This document shows positions 16,813-29,476 of a stretch of 64,000 nucleotides of DNA, piece by piece; position 1 is the first letter of the stretch; each line of letters starts with the position of its first letter. The stretch lies in contig OX638329.1 in the NCBI GenBank assembly GCA_951812755.1, positions 4,596,522 to 4,660,521 on the forward strand, in the 5' to 3' direction. The notes under the pieces were generated by a model, which was not told where the DNA came from, ran no database searches, and was given only the letters and a program-made list of their open reading frames with translations. Source of the stretch: an uncultured Latescibacterota bacterium (GTDB taxonomy: Bacteria; Latescibacterota; UBA2968). Both the position numbers and the translations under genes were made by a program.

Positions 16813-17745
16813 TCACTTTAAATTAAAACTCGAATCTACTGAGGATCGCACCACCGATTCAGATTTGTGATTGCGGAACAATATCCAATACATAATGGCT
16901 GCGGAGACAATGTAGGCAACCGTGCCTGACCAAACATTGACCTCATTTATTGTAAAGATGGCATTGGTAGATAGAGCGGAGTCTTTGTAATTGACGAGGA
17001 CCGCTGCAAACATGTTATTCGCGGCGTGGATACCAATGGCGAGTTCTGCACCGTTGTCTTTGAGCGTGACAAGGGCGAGAAATGCACCGACGACAAAGTA
17101 GGAGATCAACATGGGCAATACGCCATACGCTGCGATCTCCGGATTCATCAAATGAAACAAAGCAAAGGGCAGGGCATTGAGAATAACGAGGGCAATGGGA
17201 TGTCGCGTGAAGTGACCGAGTATTTGCAAGAAGTAACTGCGCGTGAGCAATTCTTCGGTAGTGGTCTGGAAGGGAGTGAGTATAAGGACGAGAATGGCGA
17301 ATTTGTAAAAGCGTTCGGGATCCAGAGTATAAGTGTAATTATCGGGAAAAATCAGAGCGTCAATAGCTGCGAAAACAATACCCAGGCCCATTTGCAAACC
17401 AAAGCCCTGAAATATGCGCCCCCAGCGGATGCGGTCGCGTGGCGTAATAAGCGTGCGGAAAGAGCGTTTGTGTGCGTTGCGAATGCCAATCCACAAGCCG
17501 ATCAGCACCGTGACAAAGAGCAAGTTGAGGGCAATAAAATCCAGAAAAGGATTTGTGCCATCCATGGGAGAACCTTCGGGCTCAGAGCCATAAACACCGA
17601 ACAGAACCACGCCACTGCCAAAAGTCCAGGTGGCAATAATAATCAGCAGTGTTAAAATATATCGTATCCAGCGCGATTCACCTCGATTGACGAGATCGAG
17701 AAACGCCTTGCCCATTTTGTCGGGTTGTTCTGTTATTTCGTTCAT
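16813..17745 (-). CDS. CPBP family intramembrane metalloprotease
   Basis: 310-residue integral membrane protein with about eight helices. The CPBP/CAAX-protease motifs are in order: TTTEELLTRSYFLQ (EExxxR), FALFHLMNP (FxxxH) and IGIHAANNMFAA (HxxxN). Members cleave prenylated or membrane substrates or act in bacteriocin immunity. The open frame is much longer (to 18228), but that extra part only shadows the enolase gene. ATG 17745 follows the enolase stop by one base, so the two genes are coupled. Confidence 0.8.
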   Translation of the reverse strand: MNEITEQPDKMGKAFLDLVNRGESRWIRYILTLLIIIATWTFGSGVVLFGVYGSEPEGSPMDGTNPFLDFIALNLLFVTVLIGLWIGIRNAHKRSFRTLITPRDRIRWGRIFQGFGLQMGLGIVFAAIDALIFPDNYTYTLDPERFYKFAILVLILTPFQTTTEELLTRSYFLQILGHFTRHPIALVILNALPFALFHLMNPEIAAYGVLPMLISYFVVGAFLALVTLKDNGAELAIGIHAANNMFAAVLVNYKDSALSTNAIFTINEVNVWSGTVAYIVSAAIMYWILFRNHKSESVVRSSVDSSFNLK

Positions 17746-17746
17746 A

Positions 17747-18892
17747 TCACCAATCCGCAACACTGCCATCGTTTTCGTAAAAATATTCCCCGCCGAGTTC
17801 TTCTTCGTACACCCCGATATTTTGTTCGGCTTCTGTGGGAATAAGATCAAAGCCCAGGCCAGGCCTGGTGGGCAAATCAATATGTCCATCCCTGACAACC
17901 CAGGGGGCTTGCAGCAGATCCTCGCCCAGACCCGCATCGACTTGCTCTTGAATGAGAAAATTGGGCACAGCGGCATCAACCTGCATACACGCGGAAAAAG
18001 CAACCGGCCCAATGGCGCAGTGCGGCATGATGTGCATGTAATACACTTCGGCCATGTTCGCAATGCGTTTGAGTTCGGAAATACCGCCTGCATGCGATCC
18101 GTCGGGCTGGATATAGGCAACGGCATTTTTTTCAAAAATAGTGCGAAATTCCCAGCGCGAAAGCAGGCGTTCGCCCGTAGCAATGGGAAAGGGCACATGG
18201 TCGGAAACGTGTTTGAGCGCATCGACATTTTCCTGTGGCACGGGTTCCTCCACGAACATGGGACGCATACCTTTGACCTCGTGGCAGATTTCTACGGCGA
18301 GCGCTGGCGTCATCTTGCCGTGAAAATCAAAACAGAGTTCGCAATCGTCGCCAACCCACTCGCGCATGGTATAGGCACATTTGACAAAGTGATCGATCAC
18401 AGCGGGAGGTTCGTGGGCGCGCCACTTGCCGCCGGGTCCCGATTTAAAAGCTTTGTACCCACCCTTTTTTTGAAGCATTTCGAGACGCTCGCGCGCAGCA
18501 TCCAAGCCGCGTTCCGAACTGTCGCGAATCCCCCAATGGGCATAGACGCGAATGCGGTCGCGCACTGGTCCGCCGAGAAGCTGATAGGTCGGCACATCAA
18601 AGTACTTACCTGCAATATCCCAAAGCGCCTGGTCAATACCCGAAAGAGCGGTCATAAGCACATTGCCTCCGCGATAAAAAGCGGATCGGTAAATGTGTTG
18701 CCAGTGATGCTCAACGCGCAAGGGATCTTTCCCGATAAGATAATCCGCAAGTTCTTCTACAGCGGCCCAGGTGCTTTTGGGCTTGCCCTCAAGGGTGGTT
18801 TCCCCCCAGCCGACAATACCGGTATCGGTCGTAATTTTAATCAAGCGCATTCTCCGACGGGGAAAGAATTGTTCGATTTTGACGATTTTCAT
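17747..18892 (-). CDS. D-galactonate dehydratase-like enolase-superfamily enzyme
   Basis: 381-residue enzyme very close in layout to E. coli DgoD, which converts galactonate to 2-keto-3-deoxygalactonate. It has RLIKITTDTGIVGWGE, YRSAFYRGGNVLMTALSGIDQALWDI, FDFHGK (Asp metal ligand), FVEEP, TGERLLSRW, and MPHCAIGP with the catalytic His. It ends YENDGSVADW, as DgoD ends in NSVAEW. Start ATG 18892 has GGAG upstream. A second, more distant relative lies at 3139-4263. No KDPG/KDPGal aldolase or kinase gene adjoins it, but HpcH/HpaI aldolases elsewhere in the window could act downstream. Confidence 0.85.
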   Translation of the reverse strand: MKIVKIEQFFPRRRMRLIKITTDTGIVGWGETTLEGKPKSTWAAVEELADYLIGKDPLRVEHHWQHIYRSAFYRGGNVLMTALSGIDQALWDIAGKYFDVPTYQLLGGPVRDRIRVYAHWGIRDSSERGLDAARERLEMLQKKGGYKAFKSGPGGKWRAHEPPAVIDHFVKCAYTMREWVGDDCELCFDFHGKMTPALAVEICHEVKGMRPMFVEEPVPQENVDALKHVSDHVPFPIATGERLLSRWEFRTIFEKNAVAYIQPDGSHAGGISELKRIANMAEVYYMHIMPHCAIGPVAFSACMQVDAAVPNFLIQEQVDAGLGEDLLQAPWVVRDGHIDLPTRPGLGFDLIPTEAEQNIGVYEEELGGEYFYENDGSVADW

Positions 18893-18926
18893 GATATTTC
18901 TCCGGGACTGAAGAATCTAAAAGGAT

Positions 18927-18957
18927 CCACAGATGAACGCAGATTAACGCAGATAAA
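18927..18957. repeat. CACAGATGAAC-type interspersed repeat, copy 2
   Basis: Counterpart of 2983-3013 in the same orientation (26/31 identical). This copy is intergenic, between the starts/stops of the minus-strand genes 17747-18892 and 18965-20350. Confidence 0.6.
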
Positions 18958-18964
18958 TACAGCG

Positions 18965-20350
18965 TTAATCAAAGTTGAAGAATCGAAAAGAAAAAAGGTC
19001 TGCCTCGGTTAGTTCAAATTGCAAACGAATGGGTTGGTTCGGGGCGATAGCATTGATATTTTCCCAACGAACAGTGCGCGCGATTTCATCGCCGAAAATA
19101 TGGGGACAGTCGTCGAGCGCGAATTTTGAAAGGGAATCGCCCGCTTCGTCGAGCAATGCGATGCGAATAGACCCGGCAATGCTCGTAGAGTAATTGATTT
19201 CCAATTGGTTGCCGGTAAAAGTGAACGGTTTAGTCGTCAGGATACCCGTTCGGGCGTCAGCGCGAACAGAGACAAACCCATCTTCGCGCATAGTAAAACG
19301 CCGAATGTGTACATTGGGCGTGCGATAATTTTGCACAGAATATAGAGAAAGTTCGCCAGGCGCAGTAGAGACAACGTGCGGTGCAATAAAAATAGAGCGC
19401 TCGTGCCAGTTGTTTTGATCCAGACCGGGACGCATAAATGCATCGGCATAAGGCTGTGTGAAATTCAGACCATCTCTACTGGCGAGAAAGAGGACATCGG
19501 AAAGACCTTCGTGCCCCCACTCGGGCTTGGCGCTACGCGTTGAAATAAAGCGTTTGGGAAAAGCAAAATAATAGGGTGCGCGTGCGTAAGGGTGAACAGC
19601 ATTTGTATAAAGTTGATAATCAAAGCGCGTTTTGCCGTCAATGCGGATGTATTGCCATGCGTCCCAATTTATGAAATCCTGCGAGGTAGTCCTTCGAATG
19701 GCACGCATTCGCGGCTCATCGCCATCGGGAAACCAGCCTCGCGCGTACAAGACATAATGCCCCTGACGTTCATCCCAAAAAGCACTGACAGGACTGTCAA
19801 AATTGGGATCGTCTTCAGAGGCGACGACAAGTGGCCTGTCTGCTGCGTTTTGCCAGTGAATCCCATCGGGCGAGACGAGACCGTAGATCCGAGCGGGTTT
19901 GCCGCCGCTCCAGCGACCCGCTGCTTTGTACCGCTCGGATTCTGGCACACCGGGACGTTCATCCACAAAAACCGCGATGTTTTTGGTATTGGGATTGTCA
20001 ACACAGATATTGTTATCCGTTGAACCATTAAAATTGAACAAACCGAGATTGGGCCGCTGCCAACAAATACCGTCTTTGCTCTCGGCATAAGCCGTGAACG
20101 TGTGGTTAAAACCACCCGTGTCTTGTTGCTCATCTTGAGATCGGTACCACATTCTATATCTATCGCCATCTTTGATAACAACGGGACACCAACTCGTTTC
20201 CCCTTCCCAGGGGCGATTGAGGGTGAGACAGGTTTCTCGTGGGATGGGCGCGTGCTGGTGAATACGCACATGTTCGAGGCTGTCGATGAAATGGTTATCC
20301 ACAAAGAGTTGGCGTTGGTTGGATACGATAAGTGGCTCTGACAAATTCAT
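18965..20350 (-). CDS. Five-bladed beta-propeller glycoside-hydrolase-like protein
   Basis: 461 residues. Repeated blade motifs such as YRMWYRSQD, KDGICWQRPNLG, VSPDGIHWQ and SRDGLNFTQP are typical of GH32/GH43/GH130-like propellers that bind or cleave sugars at the hub. A jelly-roll-like C-terminal part (about 370-461) follows. No signal peptide is seen. Start ATG 20350 is preferred over GTG 20353; GAGGAG lies upstream. It is the first gene of a minus-strand run that continues into the galactonate-dehydratase-like gene, so a sugar-acid glycoside substrate is plausible. Catalytic acids cannot be assigned with confidence. Confidence 0.6.
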   Translation of the reverse strand: MNLSEPLIVSNQRQLFVDNHFIDSLEHVRIHQHAPIPRETCLTLNRPWEGETSWCPVVIKDGDRYRMWYRSQDEQQDTGGFNHTFTAYAESKDGICWQRPNLGLFNFNGSTDNNICVDNPNTKNIAVFVDERPGVPESERYKAAGRWSGGKPARIYGLVSPDGIHWQNAADRPLVVASEDDPNFDSPVSAFWDERQGHYVLYARGWFPDGDEPRMRAIRRTTSQDFINWDAWQYIRIDGKTRFDYQLYTNAVHPYARAPYYFAFPKRFISTRSAKPEWGHEGLSDVLFLASRDGLNFTQPYADAFMRPGLDQNNWHERSIFIAPHVVSTAPGELSLYSVQNYRTPNVHIRRFTMREDGFVSVRADARTGILTTKPFTFTGNQLEINYSTSIAGSIRIALLDEAGDSLSKFALDDCPHIFGDEIARTVRWENINAIAPNQPIRLQFELTEADLFSFRFFNFD

Positions 20351-20555
20351 CACTGAACTCCTCCATTCTCTACATACGAGGTGGAATGGACCATAATAGC
20401 CGTTTCATTTTATCAAAGCAAGGAGAACCCATGACCGCTTATCTCAGCGAGAGGTGCTGTTACAACTACCCAGCCGATCATTTGAGTTATTTTTGTTAAA
20501 CAATTGCTTTATATTAAAAAAGAAAATAACACAACCACCAATTCAAGGAGATAGA

Positions 20556-21872
20556 ATGAATAGGGAAATCGTAAAAAAAAGGGTAGAAGCACTGGAAAAA
20601 AGAGTGCGCTGGCAAATGCGGGCGATTATTGGATTGATCATTGTATTCCTTTTTAACACATCGCCCGCTTTTACGTCAAAGTGGTTTCACCGGCTGATTC
20701 CACCCAAATTGACCTCTGTAAATGTGGAAATCGGTGGCGATACGGGTTTTCGCCATAACTGGTCGCATCGGGAAGAAATTCTGGCGCAACGAATACAGGC
20801 ACCAGAGCTTGGCCCAGGTAGAGATAAGATAGAATTTATCAATAATATTCTATCGCGCCAGAATGGGACACCGAGATTGGGCAAACAAGCGCAAGCAGGA
20901 GAACTGCAGATTTTATCCGACACATTGCGGGTACAAACACTACAGACAAGAACACTGCAGATAGTAAATGCAGCGGGGGGTGTCGTCGCCATAATCGGAT
21001 CGGATCCCGCTGGAAACGGTATTTTGCTCGTAGGGAATGCAGCAAGTGCGGCAGTTGCGGCTATATCCGTCGATCAAGCTGGCAACGGAGATATTAGTAT
21101 AATAGAAAATAATGCCTCTGTTGCGGGGATGGGCGTAGATCAAGCTGGCAATGGTGTGGTAGCTGCATCAAATGCATCGGGTTCGAGCTTTACTCTTCTC
21201 GGTGCCGATGATTCTGGAAATGCTGGACTGATCGTGAGCGGCAGCTCTGAATCGGGCACAGGTGCGGTCATTCTGGGCTTAGATGAAACTGGTAATGGGC
21301 TGGTGAGTACCGTCAGTAGCTTGGGTTCGCTCGCGCTTCTCGGTGCCGATGATTCTGGAAATGCTGGACTGATCGTAGGCACTGCATCTGAATCGGGCAC
21401 AGGCGTAGTCATTCTGGGCGTAGATGATGTTGGCAATGGCTCAGTCAGTGCCGTCAGTGCCTCGGGTTCAATCGTTGATTTGGGAATTGATGAGGCTGGC
21501 GATGCAGCAGTACTGTTGACAAATAGAGAGGGCGTTTTGGCTTCCGTATTGGGTGTCGATGAAAATGGACACGGTGTAATGGGCATTCTCAACGCCTCTG
21601 GACGGCCCATTGCAGCTATGGCAGCCGATGAAGCGGGCAACGGCGTATTGGGAATTGAAGGCGGCAAATTCCGTGCTTATATAGATTCTACGGGCAACGG
21701 CGTCGCAGAGACCCGGGGACAAAATCAGATCCTTCGATGGTCTTCTGAAATAAGACCGACCGGAGGTGGTGGCACGCCAAGCGGTTTAATCGGTGATTTG
21801 GATCAGGATGGCGATGTGGATTTCAACGACTTTTTGATATTTACTTCAAATTTTGGCAGGAAAAATGGATAG
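20556..21872 (+). CDS. Membrane-anchored repeat protein (D-x-x-G-N-G solenoid) with dockerin-like C-terminal EF-hand
   Basis: 438 residues. A basic coiled-coil-like N-terminus (EALEKRVRWQMR) precedes one hydrophobic anchor (about 22-36). From about residue 140 to 385 there are 10-11 tandem repeats of roughly 22-24 residues, each with an aliphatic run, then D-x-x-G-[ND]-G/A, then another beta strand. This is the pattern of a beta-solenoid. The C-terminus, GDLDQDGDVDFNDFLIF, is one dockerin/EF-hand calcium loop (D-x-D-x-D-x-x-x-x-x-D). ATG 20556 has AAGGAG at 20545-20550; the frame upstream to 20454 is not needed. Probably surface-displayed. A one-loop dockerin-like tail is common in non-cellulosomal bacteria and need not mean a cellulosome. 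Confidence 0.7.
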   Translation: MNREIVKKRVEALEKRVRWQMRAIIGLIIVFLFNTSPAFTSKWFHRLIPPKLTSVNVEIGGDTGFRHNWSHREEILAQRIQAPELGPGRDKIEFINNILSRQNGTPRLGKQAQAGELQILSDTLRVQTLQTRTLQIVNAAGGVVAIIGSDPAGNGILLVGNAASAAVAAISVDQAGNGDISIIENNASVAGMGVDQAGNGVVAASNASGSSFTLLGADDSGNAGLIVSGSSESGTGAVILGLDETGNGLVSTVSSLGSLALLGADDSGNAGLIVGTASESGTGVVILGVDDVGNGSVSAVSASGSIVDLGIDEAGDAAVLLTNREGVLASVLGVDENGHGVMGILNASGRPIAAMAADEAGNGVLGIEGGKFRAYIDSTGNGVAETRGQNQILRWSSEIRPTGGGGTPSGLIGDLDQDGDVDFNDFLIFTSNFGRKNG

Positions 21873-21967
21873 CAAGCGGAGAGAGGTACTGCAAACGCGC
21901 TTGACGCGCGAGTGGATTCGCGTATCTTGATCGCTGATTTTAAACTTTGAATGGGCGAATCACTGAC

Positions 21968-23095
21968 ATGAACACACAAACTGAAAACATCGGCCAGGAC
22001 ACGCTCTCTGATCGAGACGTGTTCACGGAAGGTCCAGAATACAACAAGCCGCCAAAGAAAACGCGCATCAAATGGTACCGCTGTCGCGTCACCCGCGAGA
22101 CATTGCGCGAACTCAATAAGCGCAGTGATTTCCTGGGCTTTGCTCAGACACTCGGTTTCCTGGGCGTACTAACTATTGCTGCGGGAGCGGCCATTTACTC
22201 ATCGCGTCACTGGCCCTGGTATATCACTGCGCTACTGGTCTTCATCAACGGGCACTTCTGGCATTTTCTGGTCAACGGCTTTCACGAACTGGTACACGAT
22301 TCGGTCTTCAAAACTCGATGGCTCAATCGCTTCTTCCTCCGCATTTTATCCTTCCTCGGCTGGCACAACCACCATCTATTCTGGGCCAGCCATACCGAGC
22401 ACCACAAATACGCCCTGCATGCACCTGACGATCAAGAAGTCGTACTCCCTCAAAAAATCGACCTCAAAGGTCTGTGGAAGCGAGCCATTGTAAACCACAA
22501 GTATCCCTACACGCTGCTCAAAGAGAGGTTTCGAAACTTTACCGGCTATATCAACAGGAAAAATTCCTGGATTGGAATGCTCTTTCCCCAAAGCGATCCA
22601 GAGCGGTGTCGCGCCTACACCAGATGGGAGCGCACCTTGCTCATCGGTCACCTCTTGATCGCGGGTATATCTCTGGCGTATGGGTACTGGATTGTTCCGC
22701 TGGTCATCACATTCCCGAAAATGTTCGGATCGTGGTTACACTTTCTCTGCAACTCTGCACAGCACGTTGGCCTGCAAGACAAGGTGCCGGATTTTCGCCT
22801 CTGCTGCCGCACGATATACCTCAATCCCCTGCTCCAATTTCTCTACTGGCATATGAACTACCACACCGAACACCACATGTACGCTGCGGTTCCGTGCTAC
22901 AAACTCGGTCGGCTACACAGGCTGATCAAACACGAGATGCCCCACTGCCCCCGCGGCTTGCGCGAAACGTGGAAACAGATTGCTGAGATCCTGGACAGAC
23001 AGGCGCGCGAACCCAATTACCAGTACATTGCCGAACTGCCCACAGGCGGCAATCGGCGCGATGTAGAACAACATCCAGCGGACACTCAGAATTAA
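21968..23095 (+). CDS. Membrane fatty-acid desaturase family protein
   Basis: 375-residue di-iron membrane enzyme that inserts double bonds or hydroxylates lipids or carotenoids. The three histidine boxes are present: HELVH (106-110), HTEHH (142-146) and HTEHH near 299-303. Hydrophobic pairs lie at about 58-98 and 210-245. The first box is HxxxH and the next two HxxHH, as in the family. ATG 21968 is chosen over TTG 21947. There is no redox partner gene next to it; the following operon is the respiratory chain but has its own promoter. Confidence 0.85.
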   Translation: MNTQTENIGQDTLSDRDVFTEGPEYNKPPKKTRIKWYRCRVTRETLRELNKRSDFLGFAQTLGFLGVLTIAAGAAIYSSRHWPWYITALLVFINGHFWHFLVNGFHELVHDSVFKTRWLNRFFLRILSFLGWHNHHLFWASHTEHHKYALHAPDDQEVVLPQKIDLKGLWKRAIVNHKYPYTLLKERFRNFTGYINRKNSWIGMLFPQSDPERCRAYTRWERTLLIGHLLIAGISLAYGYWIVPLVITFPKMFGSWLHFLCNSAQHVGLQDKVPDFRLCCRTIYLNPLLQFLYWHMNYHTEHHMYAAVPCYKLGRLHRLIKHEMPHCPRGLRETWKQIAEILDRQAREPNYQYIAELPTGGNRRDVEQHPADTQN

Positions 23096-23163
23096 AAAGT
23101 TGTGTTTTGTATGCCAAACAAAGTAGATAATAATGTACAGTTTATATGAGCAAAACTTATTGC

Positions 23164-23191
23164 TTGACTCGCATGTAGATTCCTGTATATT
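23164..23191 (+). promoter_or_regulatory. Sigma-70-like promoter of the ACIII-caa3 operon
   Basis: TTGACT at 23164-23169 and TATATT at 23186-23191 with a 16-base spacer, about 60 bases before actA. It is the best promoter match in the 23096-23252 spacer. Confidence 0.55.
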
Positions 23192-23252
23192 AAGCCCTTC
23201 GTAGGCTCAACCCGATCACATTTTGTCTCATCTCACTTCACAGGATCCATAA

Positions 23253-23917
23253 ATGGCGCAGCTTTTTCCGCGTGGCAGTAATGCGTTTGCCAGAATCAGT
23301 ATTGTCGTGGTTCTGGTTGTTGTTGGAACGGGCCTCACCATTCTGCTCAACACCAACCGATTGCACTACACAACCGATGTCCTGGTCGCAAGAAAACAAC
23401 CCGTACCCTTTAGTCACAAACACCACGTGACCGGCGTGGGCCTCGATTGTCGCTATTGTCACACCTCTGTTGAAGAATCTTCTTTCGCCAATATCCCTCC
23501 TGTTGAAACCTGCATGACCTGTCATTCTCAGATTTGGACGGAAAGCCCCCTTCTCGAACCCATCCGCGAGAGTTATCGCACAGGCAATCCCATAGAGTGG
23601 GTTCGCGTACACGATCTCCCCGATTTTGTCTATTTCAATCACAGCATTCACGTTCACAAAGGCATCGGATGTCAAACCTGTCACGGACAGGTCGATCAAA
23701 TGCCACTGATGTGGAAAGTGAACACCCTCAATATGGAATGGTGTCTGGAATGTCACCGGGCACCCGAGAAATATGTGCGTCCCCGCGAAGAGGTTTTCAA
23801 TATGGCATGGAAACCAATGGATGAACGCGGACATGCGGTATCGCAAGCCCTATTGGGCGCACAACTGATTCAAGACTACGATATTAACCCTTCCACGGAT
23901 TGCTCGACATGTCATCG

Positions 23918-23921
<4 letters not shown>
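23253..23921 (+). CDS. actA: Alternative complex III subunit ActA, pentaheme cytochrome c
   Basis: 222 residues with one N-terminal membrane anchor (about 15-33) and five CxxCH heme-c sites (Cys 66, 87, 140, 164, 217). This matches the pentaheme ActA of alternative complex III, the quinol oxidoreductase that replaces bc1 in many bacteria. It passes electrons to the monoheme ActE and then to the oxidase. It is the first gene of a 12-gene operon. The last heme motif is two residues from the C-terminus, and the stop overlaps the actB start as ATGA. Confidence 0.92.
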
Positions 23922-26906
<2,985 letters not shown>

Positions 26907-26914
<8 letters not shown>

Positions 26915-28301
26915 TCCTGCACCTATAAAAGACCCGACGATGCCGGCGCCGGTGCTCGGTCCGGGGCAGACCTATACAACGGTGACGCAAAAACTCAGCG
27001 CAATCATCACCAGTCGCACACCTTTGGGGTGGATTGCAGCGATGTTAATTGCGGGTGCTATCCTGCAGTTGTTGATGTTGTCTGCGACCTGGCTGCTAAT
27101 CAAAGGAACCGGTATCTGGGGCTTAAATATTCCCGTTGGCTGGGGCTGGGCAATTATCAACTTTGTCTGGTGGATCGGTATTGGACATGCGGGCACACTG
27201 ATTTCGGCTATTTTATTGCTCATGCGTCAGCAATGGCGCAATTCGATCAATCGATTTGCCGAAGCTATGACCATTTTTGCCGTCATGTGCGCAGGTATGT
27301 TTCCGCTGTTGCACACGGGGCGTCCCTGGGTGGCGGCTTACTGGCTGTTGCCCTATCCCAATACAATGTCTGTGTGGCCGCAGTTCCGCAGTCCGCTGAT
27401 ATGGGACGTATTTGCCGTTGGCACCTACTTTACAGTATCCCTGATCTTCTGGTATCTGGGCCTGATCCCCGATTTTGCCACCCTGCGCGACAAGGCAAAA
27501 CACAAAATTTCGCAGATCATCTACGGCGTGTTATCAATGGGATGGCGAGGATCTGCCAAGCACTGGTTTAATTATGAAATGGCCTCGCTTCTTTTAGCAG
27601 GTGTATCGACGCCACTGGTACTATCCGTTCACTCCATCGTAAGTTTGGACTTTTCCGTAGGCCTGATTCCCGGCTGGCATGCAACCATCTTTCCCCCCTA
27701 TTTTGTGGCGGGTGCTGTATATGCCGGCTTTGCAATGGTGTTGACGCTGGGGTTGCCAATTCGCTACTTTTACGGATTGCACGATTACATCACGGATCGC
27801 CACCTGAACAATATGGGCAAGGTGATGCTCGCCACCGGACTCATTGTGGCTTATGGCTATGCGATGGAGCAGTTTTTTGCCTGGTATAGTGCCAGCCCCT
27901 ATGAAGGCTATATGATGCAAAATCGCACATTTGGCCCTTATTCCGGCACTTACTGGTCACTGATCTTGTGCAATGTGGCCATTCCCCAATTATTGTGGAT
28001 TAAACAGGTGCGCCTGAGTCCCTTGGGGCTGTTCATTATTTCGATGTTTATCAATGTGGGAATGTGGCTCGAGCGATTTATCATTGTGGTGACAAGTCTC
28101 CACCGCGACTTTATGCCTTCGTCCTGGGATATGTATCACTCGACGCCGTGGGACTGGGGATTGTACGCAGGCACAATTGGATTTTTCCTCTTTATGATGA
28201 TCCTGTTTATTCGGGTGATGCCCGTCATTAACATTTTTGAAATCCGCCAGTTGGTGGCAAATAAAAGCGAACATGCAGAAACAGCTTCTGCCGATGATTA
28301 A
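26907..28301 (+). CDS. actC: Alternative complex III subunit ActC, NrfD-like quinol-binding membrane subunit
   Basis: 464-residue polytopic protein of the NrfD/PsrC family with about ten helices. It is the membrane subunit that binds quinol next to the ActB clusters. HTGRPWVAAYWLLPYPN and VSLDFSVGLIPGWHATIFPPYFVAGA are characteristic NrfD-family loops. The start overlaps the actB stop by 8 bases. Confidence 0.92.
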
Positions 28302-28313
28302 ACGGGTGTGATT

Positions 28314-28847
28314 ATGGCTGAAAATTTATACGGTCTTTTGGCCGAATTTGATGGTCCCGACGAATTGCTCAAAGCTGCGAAAGATGCATATGCAGATGGG
28401 TATCGCAAGATGGATGCTTATTCTCCAATGCCGATACACGATTTGTCGGAATCAATGGGTTATGACAAGCACCGCGTGCCCATCATTGTGTTGATCTGTG
28501 CACTTCTCGGTGCCAGTTCAGGCTTTGGGCTTCAGTACTGGGTATCTGTAATCGACTATCCGCTCAATGTGGGAGGTCGGCCCCTCTTAAGCTGGCCCTC
28601 TTTTATCCCCGTGACATTTGAACTCGGCGTTCTATTTTCCGCTTTCGGTGCATTGATTGGCATGCTCATCCTCAATGGTTTGCCACGTCCTTATCACCCG
28701 GTTTTCAATGTCCCCAATTTTGAACGCGCTTCCGGTGATGGGTTCTTTTTGTGTATCGAAGCCGAAGATTCCAAATTTGATATTTCCGAAACCCGTGCTT
28801 TTCTCGAGAGCCTGAAAGCAAAAAAGGTAGATGATGTCGAACCGTAG
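28314..28847 (+). CDS. actD: Alternative complex III subunit ActD
   Basis: 177-residue membrane protein with an N-terminal soluble segment (LYGLLAEFDGPDELLKAA), helices at about 55-75 and 99-122, and a soluble C-terminal part. This is the DUF3341/ActD layout. ATG 28314 is used rather than the in-frame GTG 28308. It stops inside the actE start region (overlap of 14 bases). Confidence 0.9.
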   Translation: MAENLYGLLAEFDGPDELLKAAKDAYADGYRKMDAYSPMPIHDLSESMGYDKHRVPIIVLICALLGASSGFGLQYWVSVIDYPLNVGGRPLLSWPSFIPVTFELGVLFSAFGALIGMLILNGLPRPYHPVFNVPNFERASGDGFFLCIEAEDSKFDISETRAFLESLKAKKVDDVEP

Positions 28848-29463
28848 ATTAGCTAATTGGGTAAAAATTGCCCATCCCGTGAGATGGCTTGTAGTGCTCG
28901 CACTCTTTATGATAATAGGGTGTGAAGGCACGACAGATATCGAGCGTTTGCGGCAAGAAATGTACAACCAGTCGAGATTTGAACCGCTGGAAAAAAATTC
29001 TTTTTTTGCGGATAACCGGTCCTCTCGGCCATGGATAAAAGGCACTGTTGCACGCGGTCATTTGCGTACAGACGCACATTTATATACCGGGATAGTAGAT
29101 GGTAAACCCGCGGAGACATTTCCTTTTCCCATTACGCGCGATGTGATTCTCCGCGGCAGAGAACGCTACAATATTTACTGCTCCCCATGCCATGGATATG
29201 AAGGTGATGGGCGCGGGATGGTAGTGCGCCGCGGCATGAAGCAACCCCCATCATACCATATTGAGCGATTGCAAAATGAGACACCGGGTTACCTTTTTGA
29301 TGTAATGACCAATGGTTTTGGCGCAATGTATAGCTATGCATCGCGTATCAAACCGCGCGATCGATGGGCTATTATAGCCTATGTTCGGGCGTTACAACTG
29401 AGCCAAAACGCCACGCTGGACGATGTCCCTGCTGATGTGCGTCAGCGGCTTGAAAACGAGTAG
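28834..29463 (+). CDS. actE: Alternative complex III subunit ActE, monoheme cytochrome c lipoprotein
   Basis: 209 residues. The signal segment ends in a lipobox (MIIGC, Cys 30), so it is likely tethered to the membrane. One heme-c motif, CSPCH, is at 116-120, and the following GYEGDGRGMV resembles cytochrome c folds. A Met near 165 may be the axial ligand. ActE hands electrons to the caa3 oxidase. ATG 28834 is better spaced from AAGG than the ATG at 28831. Confidence 0.9.
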   Translation: MSNRRLANWVKIAHPVRWLVVLALFMIIGCEGTTDIERLRQEMYNQSRFEPLEKNSFFADNRSSRPWIKGTVARGHLRTDAHLYTGIVDGKPAETFPFPITRDVILRGRERYNIYCSPCHGYEGDGRGMVVRRGMKQPPSYHIERLQNETPGYLFDVMTNGFGAMYSYASRIKPRDRWAIIAYVRALQLSQNATLDDVPADVRQRLENE

Positions 29464-29476
29464 GATATTATGTATT

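Noticed and set aside
16813-18228. 471-residue frame with a long N-terminal extension before the CPBP protease
   Set aside because: The first 160 residues only shadow the enolase gene in another frame; ATG 17745 directly after the enolase stop is the natural start.
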